Shown one piece after another: positions 5,919-9,056 of a DNA stretch of 9,056 nt; position 1 is the stretch's first letter, and each line of letters begins with the position of its first letter. A program made the translations under genes and the position numbers. The notes under the pieces were generated by a model. It did not search any database. It was not told the origin of the DNA and worked only from the letters and a program-made list of their open reading frames with translations. The DNA comes from Deltaproteobacteria bacterium (lineage in GTDB: Bacteria > Desulfobacterota > GWC2-55-46 > UBA9637), in NCBI GenBank assembly GCA_016234985.1, contig JACRNK010000188.1, positions 1-9,056 on the forward strand, read 5' to 3'.

Positions 5919-6320
5919 ATGACTAAAGACATAAATAAGGCAGTCAAATTTTGGTTGTTAGCATCAAAGGATAATTTTGAAACTGCTGATGCGATGTTAA
6001 AAGCAGGACGATATAATTTTGCAATGTTTATGTGCCAGCAGGCTGTTGAAGCGATTTTAAAGGCTGTATTTATTGTTCAGAAAAATGAAAGACCTGAATA
6101 TATACATAAACTTCCTAAATTAGTTGAAATGACAGGGATAGAGATTCCTAAATCAATTGACGAGAAGATACTAAAAATAGATGCTCATTACATAAAAGCC
6201 AGATATAAGGAAGATAGATTCAACACAAAGATATATAATAAACGAAATGCGAGCAGCCTGTTGAAAGACACAGAGGATGTAATCAAATGTTTTACAAAAA
6301 AGCTGAAATTAAAAATATAG
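5919..6320 (+). CDS. HEPN domain protein (partner of the following MNT)
   Basis: 133 residues, mostly helical, of the HEPN type that pairs with small nucleotidyltransferases. The N-terminal KAVKFWLLASKDNFETADAML and the central FMCQQAVEAILKAVFIVQ (37-54) followed by HKLPKL (63-68) are typical of this family, as is the ARYKED segment (94-99). An Arg58-x4-His63 spacing (RPEYIH) is present. It lies at the family's conserved His-Leu segment and not clearly at the RNase RX4-6H site, so ribonuclease activity is uncertain. The ATG at 5919 has no good Shine-Dalgarno, but the N terminus fits homologues. The end overlaps the next gene by 34 bases, so the two are co-translated. Likely one half of a toxin-antitoxin or nucleotide-modifying pair; which half does what cannot be told. 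Confidence 0.8.
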   Translation: MTKDINKAVKFWLLASKDNFETADAMLKAGRYNFAMFMCQQAVEAILKAVFIVQKNERPEYIHKLPKLVEMTGIEIPKSIDEKILKIDAHYIKARYKEDRFNTKIYNKRNASSLLKDTEDVIKCFTKKLKLKI

Positions 6321-6625
6321 TGTTGAATTATGTAAAGGAGCTTCAAGGCAGGATTCCTGTAGAGAAGATTATCCTTTTTGGTTCTTATGCGTACGGTAGG
6401 CCGACAAAAGCCAGCGATATAGATATTGCGGTGGTTTCCGATAAGTTCAAACGAATGGACGATATAAAGCGAATCATGCTTTTGTCTGACTGTGCGCGAA
6501 AGATAAAAAGTTCCGTTGATATTGACCCGATTGGTTTTACGGAAGACGAATTGGAAGGGTCTGATTACTTTGAGATTGGCGGAGAAATAACAGAGAAGGG
6601 CGTTGTTGTTTATAGGGCTGCATAA
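6287..6625 (+). CDS. Minimal nucleotidyltransferase (MNT), HEPN partner
   Basis: 112 residues, a small DNA polymerase beta-type nucleotidyltransferase. The signature ILFGSYAYGRPTKASDID gives Gly32-Ser33-X10-Asp44-x-Asp46, and a third acidic position follows in SSVDIDPIGF (Asp78 or Asp80), so the catalytic set looks intact. Start ATG 6287 has AGAGG (6272-6276) ten bases upstream, inside the HEPN gene. In characterised HEPN/MNT systems the MNT acts as antitoxin by adding AMP to the HEPN partner; whether that holds for this pair is inference. It is followed after 12 bases by a second MNT gene that is not a close copy: the two share little outside the motif. Confidence 0.85.
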   Translation: MFYKKAEIKNIVLNYVKELQGRIPVEKIILFGSYAYGRPTKASDIDIAVVSDKFKRMDDIKRIMLLSDCARKIKSSVDIDPIGFTEDELEGSDYFEIGGEITEKGVVVYRAA

Positions 6626-6637
6626 TAATAGTGAGTT

Positions 6638-7042
6638 ATGAGCATTCAAGAAATCACCGATAAGCTCTCCAACATTTGGCCGGACTCTAAAGAGGTGAAA
6701 ATCGCCTACCTCTTTGGTTCTCATGCGACCGGAGAGGCGAGGAAGACCTCTGATATAGACATTGCCATTGTTGCGCCCGAGCTTACGCTGGATGGCTATA
6801 TGAAATTATGGGCAAAGGTGACAAAGGCCGTTGGAACTGAAAAGATAGACCTTGTTACTATGGGCGATAAGCCGGCGAGCTTCAGGTATGAGGTGGTCAA
6901 AGAGGGGAATGTTATTTATTGCAAAGACGATGCTCTGCTCAATGATTTTGAAATGAAGACATGGCAGGAATATATGGATTTTAAGCACATAAGGGCAATC
7001 TATCGCCGTAACTTTTATGAAGGTTTGAGACATGGTATTTAA
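6638..7042 (+). CDS. mntA: MntA-type adenylyltransferase antitoxin (type VII TA)
   Basis: 134 residues, nucleotidyltransferase fold. YLFGSHATGEARKTSDID carries the GSX10DXD motif (Gly27, Ser28, Asp39, Asp41) and EKIDLVTM supplies the third Asp71. In the studied MntA-HepT systems MntA transfers AMP to a tyrosine next to the HepT active site and silences the toxin. Here the C-terminal part (107-134) overlaps the start of the HepT gene by 11 bases, the usual arrangement. The upstream gap is 12 bases with only a weak GTGAG ribosome site, so co-transcription with the preceding HEPN/MNT pair is likely. Confidence 0.88.
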   Translation: MSIQEITDKLSNIWPDSKEVKIAYLFGSHATGEARKTSDIDIAIVAPELTLDGYMKLWAKVTKAVGTEKIDLVTMGDKPASFRYEVVKEGNVIYCKDDALLNDFEMKTWQEYMDFKHIRAIYRRNFYEGLRHGI

Positions 7043-7460
7043 GAGAGAATCCATCGAAGATCGTTTGATGAAACTGGACCAGGCATTAAAGGTGTTAGAG
7101 GAATATAAAAGTATTTCATGGGATAAATATCAGGCGGATATAAAGATACAATGGATTATTGAGCGGGGCTTTATAATTATTGCGGAGATGGTTTTTGATA
7201 TCGGAGCCCATATACTTTCAAGTATCTACAGGGAATATTGTGATGAATATGAGGAGATTATCAAGGGGGTTGCGGGCAAACAGATTATATCTCAAAATCT
7301 TGCAAAAGGGCTTGAAGGTTTCGGCGGTTTCAGGAACGTGCTTATCCATGAGTATGTAAAGCTGGATGCAAAAAAGGTGTACGACGCTTTGACTGCAAAG
7401 CTTGATATTCTGGAAAGGTTCAAGAAAGAGATAGCGGAATGGGTGGCAAAGCAAGGATGA
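7032..7460 (+). CDS. hepT: HepT-like HEPN ribonuclease toxin (DUF86)
   Basis: 142 residues, all-helical HEPN fold. The helix WIIERGFIIIAEMVFDIGAH (41-60) matches the DUF86/HepT family, and FRNVLIHEY gives Arg101-X4-His106-x-Tyr108, the RX4HXY motif: Arg/His form the RNase site, and the Tyr is the residue AMPylated by MntA in studied systems. Start ATG 7032 has GAAGG (7019-7023) eight bases upstream, within mntA. All expected key residues are present, so an active cytosolic RNA-cleaving toxin held by MntA is predicted. No terminator hairpin follows; a period-7 array and apt come next. Confidence 0.9.
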   Translation: MVFKRESIEDRLMKLDQALKVLEEYKSISWDKYQADIKIQWIIERGFIIIAEMVFDIGAHILSSIYREYCDEYEEIIKGVAGKQIISQNLAKGLEGFGGFRNVLIHEYVKLDAKKVYDALTAKLDILERFKKEIAEWVAKQG

Positions 7461-7502
7461 TTTTAAAAGGCAGGCAGGGGAAAAAGTGTCATTATTTATC
7501 AG

Positions 7503-7537
7503 GTTGCATAGCTACTATAAGCCACCAGCTATGAACT
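7503..7537 (-). repeat. Period-7 array right of the HEPN/MNT island, inverted
   Basis: Read on the minus strand the units are AGTTCAT, AGCTGGT, GGCTTAT, AGTAGCT, ATGCAAC. The first two match the array at 5875-5891 in inverted orientation. On the plus strand CATAGCT (7507-7513) and AGCTATG (7527-7533) can also form a local hairpin with a 13-nt loop, just upstream of apt. Confidence 0.55.
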
Positions 7538-7555
7538 AAAACAAGGGAGGTTTTC

Positions 7556-8098
7556 ATGCCAGAATCGCTAAAAAATATTATCAGGGATGTTCCTGACTTT
7601 CCTAAAAAAGGGATACTTTTTAAAGATATAACAACCCTATTAAAAGACCCTGTTTCATTCCAAAGGACAGTGGATTTAATGAGCCATCGCTATGTGGGAA
7701 AACATGTTGATGTTGTTGTCGGGATTGAGGCCAGGGGGTTTATCGTAGGCGCTGCGCTGGCATACAAGCTCGGCGCAGGGGTGATACTTGTCAGAAAACC
7801 CGGAAAACTCCCTCATAAAACCCATAAGGCGTCTTACAAATTGGAATACGGTGAAGACAGCCTTGAGATACATCAGGATGCAATAAGCCCTGGGCAAAAG
7901 GATGCAATAAGCCCTGGGCAAAATGTAGTGATAGCCGATGATGTCCTGGCAACAGGCGGCACAGTGTCGGCAGTTATAAGTCTGATAGAAAAGATGGGCG
8001 GCCGGATCGTGGAATGCGCATTCCTGTCAGAGATTGAGGCATTGAACGGCAGGAATAAGATTAAAAGCCACCCGGTGTTTTCTTTGATAAAGTTTTGA
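7556..8098 (+). CDS. apt: Adenine phosphoribosyltransferase with internal 8-residue duplication
   Basis: Cytosolic purine salvage enzyme: adenine plus PRPP gives AMP and pyrophosphate. 180 residues. The family order is complete: [21 protein letters not shown] (9-29), GIEARGF (56-62), [12 protein letters not shown] (78-89), [17 protein letters not shown] (94-110) and the PRPP loop [13 protein letters not shown] (124-136). GGGAGG (7545-7550) lies five bases before ATG, the strongest ribosome site in the window. Residues 108-115 (DAISPGQK) are repeated as 116-123 (DAISPGQN) by an exact 24-bp tandem duplication just ahead of the PRPP-binding strand. Without it the protein would be 172 residues, the usual length. 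The frame is kept, so the protein may still work with an enlarged loop. Confidence 0.93.
   Translation: MPESLKNIIRDVPDFPKKGILFKDITTLLKDPVSFQRTVDLMSHRYVGKHVDVVVGIEARGFIVGAALAYKLGAGVILVRKPGKLPHKTHKASYKLEYGEDSLEIHQDAISPGQKDAISPGQNVVIADDVLATGGTVSAVISLIEKMGGRIVECAFLSEIEALNGRNKIKSHPVFSLIKF
7876..7923 (+). repeat. Exact 24-bp tandem duplication in apt
   Basis: Two identical copies stand at 7876-7899 and 7900-7923, each starting GGATGCAATAAGCCC. It is eight codons long and in frame. APRT proteins normally have one DAIxPG segment here, so one copy is extra. Confidence 0.95.
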
Positions 8099-8102
8099 AA
8101 AA

Positions 8103-8190
8103 ATAGGCAATAGGCAAGAGGCTATAGGCAATAGGTAAAAGGCAGGCTATAGGTAATAGGAAAACCCCATAGCCTATAGCCCATAGCCTG
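8103..8190. repeat. Heptanucleotide array with inverted half, apt to kinase gap
   Basis: The left part has units ATAGGCA, ATAGGCA, AGAGGCT, ATAGGCA, ATAGGTA, AAAGGCA and then ATAGGTA after a 4-bp slip. The right part (8167-8187) is CCATAGC, CTATAGC, CCATAGC, the same family inverted. The two halves can pair: 8143-8160 with 8173-8190, 15 of 18 positions identical when one is reversed and complemented, around a 12-nt loop. It fills nearly the whole gap between apt and the kinase gene and leaves no clear Shine-Dalgarno for the latter. Confidence 0.8.
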
Positions 8191-8199
8191 TATTTAATC

Positions 8200-9056
8200 A
8201 TGTCCCTTCCAATCCGAGCCAAACTTACTATCTGGTATACTTCACTTCTTGCAGCCAGTCTCATTACATTCGGCTCTATCCTGTATGTTGCGCTTTCAAA
8301 AAACATTACAAGCTCAATTGATGCGAGGCTTTTATCCATGGCTGACATGGTTTCCAAGTCAGTATTCAGGCCCGGCACAGTAGCCTTGCCGCAAAATTTT
8401 GATGTCTTTCTTGAGCATTTTTTCGGAATTAAAACATCCGGTAGTTTTATTCAGCTGATGGATAAATACGGCAAGGTAGTATTTACATCTTCAACCCTCG
8501 GGAAAAGCCGCATTCCTCTGTCCGGCCAGGGATATCATCACGCTATTGCAGGCAATGCCACATATGAGACCGTAGAAAACATAGGCCGATACCCGGCCAG
8601 GGTTATCACATTTCCTTTAATGGAGAAAGGGCAGTTAATCAGCATATTGCAGGTTGGCGCGCCTTTGCAGGAATCAACAGTTATAATCAACACATTGTTT
8701 TATATGCTGATGCTGGGCATTCCTCTGGCTGTGATATTGGCAAGCGGCATAGGCTGGTTTCTTGCAAAAAAGGCATTGAGTCCGGTTGATGAGATTACCA
8801 ATATGGCCAAAAAAATAGAGGCCGGAAGCCTGAATGAGCGGCTTGCGGTGTCAGGGCCGAGAGATGAAATCGGAAGGCTGGCAGAGACATTCAACGATAT
8901 GATTGCGCGGCTTGAGCTTTCGTTCAGGCAGATGAGGCAGTTTACTGCGGATGCATCCCATGAGCTGAAAACGCCGCTTACAGTCTTAAAGGGTGAAATG
9001 GAAATAACGCTCAAAACTGAAAAAACAGTGGAAGGCTTCAGGGAGGCTGTCAAGAG
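8200..9056 (+). CDS. Membrane sensor histidine kinase, N-terminal part (3' end outside window)
   Basis: The frame is open from ATG 8200 to the window edge, 285 codons. The predicted order is a short cytoplasmic start, TM1 at about 11-32, a periplasmic sensor region of about 130 residues, TM2 at about 163-188, HAMP at about 187-240 (ALSPVDEITNMAKKIEAG; DEIGRLAETFNDM), and then the HisKA phospho-acceptor box FTADASHELKTPLTVLKGE with His254. The ATP-binding domain lies beyond the window. The layout resembles CusS-type or heavy-metal sensor kinases, but the signal cannot be read from sequence. No response regulator gene lies upstream, so a partner, if linked, should be downstream. An in-frame stop at 8170-8172 limits the start; there is no good ribosome site. 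Confidence 0.9.
   Translation, partial: MSLPIRAKLTIWYTSLLAASLITFGSILYVALSKNITSSIDARLLSMADMVSKSVFRPGTVALPQNFDVFLEHFFGIKTSGSFIQLMDKYGKVVFTSSTLGKSRIPLSGQGYHHAIAGNATYETVENIGRYPARVITFPLMEKGQLISILQVGAPLQESTVIINTLFYMLMLGIPLAVILASGIGWFLAKKALSPVDEITNMAKKIEAGSLNERLAVSGPRDEIGRLAETFNDMIARLELSFRQMRQFTADASHELKTPLTVLKGEMEITLKTEKTVEGFREAVK

Noticed and set aside
6188..6724. A 178-codon minus-strand open frame across the HEPN/MNT genes
   Set aside because: It is antisense to genes with clear domain motifs and has no recognisable protein features, so it is a shadow frame.
5919..7460. The HEPN/MNT island as part of a transposon or integron
   Set aside because: There is no transposase, integrase or attC-like site in the window. 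Only the short flanking inverted repeat argues for mobility, and it is reported separately with that limit.
7505..7520. A promoter for apt around TTGCAT and CTATAA
   Set aside because: The spacing between the boxes is far too short, and no other good -35 lies at 16-18 bp from CTATAA.
5011..8190. Repeat arrays as CRISPR
   Set aside because: The units are 7 bp with no unique spacers and there are no cas genes. Period and structure do not fit a CRISPR array.
8700..9053. A 117-codon minus-strand open frame
   Set aside because: It lies antisense to the TM2-HAMP-HisKA part of the sensor kinase, whose motifs are unmistakable.

Overview
The window reads as a chromosomal segment of a Gram-negative bacterium of moderate-to-low GC with short intergenic gaps. 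Every supported gene lies on the plus strand. A lipoprotein NlpD homologue implies an outer membrane. The acidic TPR protein, the HD-type CCA-adding enzyme, the surE-pcm-DedA-nlpD order and the many short repeats would fit a Nitrospirota or Desulfobacterota (former Deltaproteobacteria) type of organism. That placement is an impression from gene content and has not been tested by phylogeny.

Layout. The 3' part of a TPR scaffold gene (1-885) is followed by a GC-rich REP-like inverted pair and a terminator hairpin. Then come a CCA tRNA nucleotidyltransferase gene (1095-2579) and tRNA-Gly(CCC) with its own promoter (2596-2720). A second promoter and terminator-like hairpin precede surE (2861-3629), which is frameshifted by an exact 28-bp tandem duplication. 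The probable operon continues with pcm, a DedA-family membrane protein gene and an nlpD-like gene (5044-5832). Next is a compact island of two HEPN/nucleotidyltransferase modules in mirror order, HEPN-MNT then MntA-HepT (5919-7460). It is followed by apt (7556-8098), which carries an exact in-frame 24-bp tandem duplication, and by the 5' part of a membrane sensor histidine kinase gene (8200 to the end).

Function. surE-pcm-nlpD is a classic stationary-phase and envelope neighbourhood: nucleotide phosphatase, isoaspartyl protein repair and amidase activation. In gammaproteobacteria rpoS follows nlpD; here the HEPN/MNT island sits in that place. MntA-HepT has all the hallmarks of a type VII toxin-antitoxin pair (GSX10DXD antitoxin, RX4HXY toxin). 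The preceding HEPN-MNT pair is a related but distinct module.

The least expected feature is a set of period-7 DNA repeats, different in sequence from place to place. They occur between genes, at gene ends, as an in-frame insertion in cca, and as the DNA that encodes the lipoprotein signal peptide of the NlpD homologue. They resemble in kind the heptanucleotide STRR repeats of cyanobacteria. The two exact tandem duplications (surE, apt) suggest either active slippage or recombination in this genome, or assembly error.
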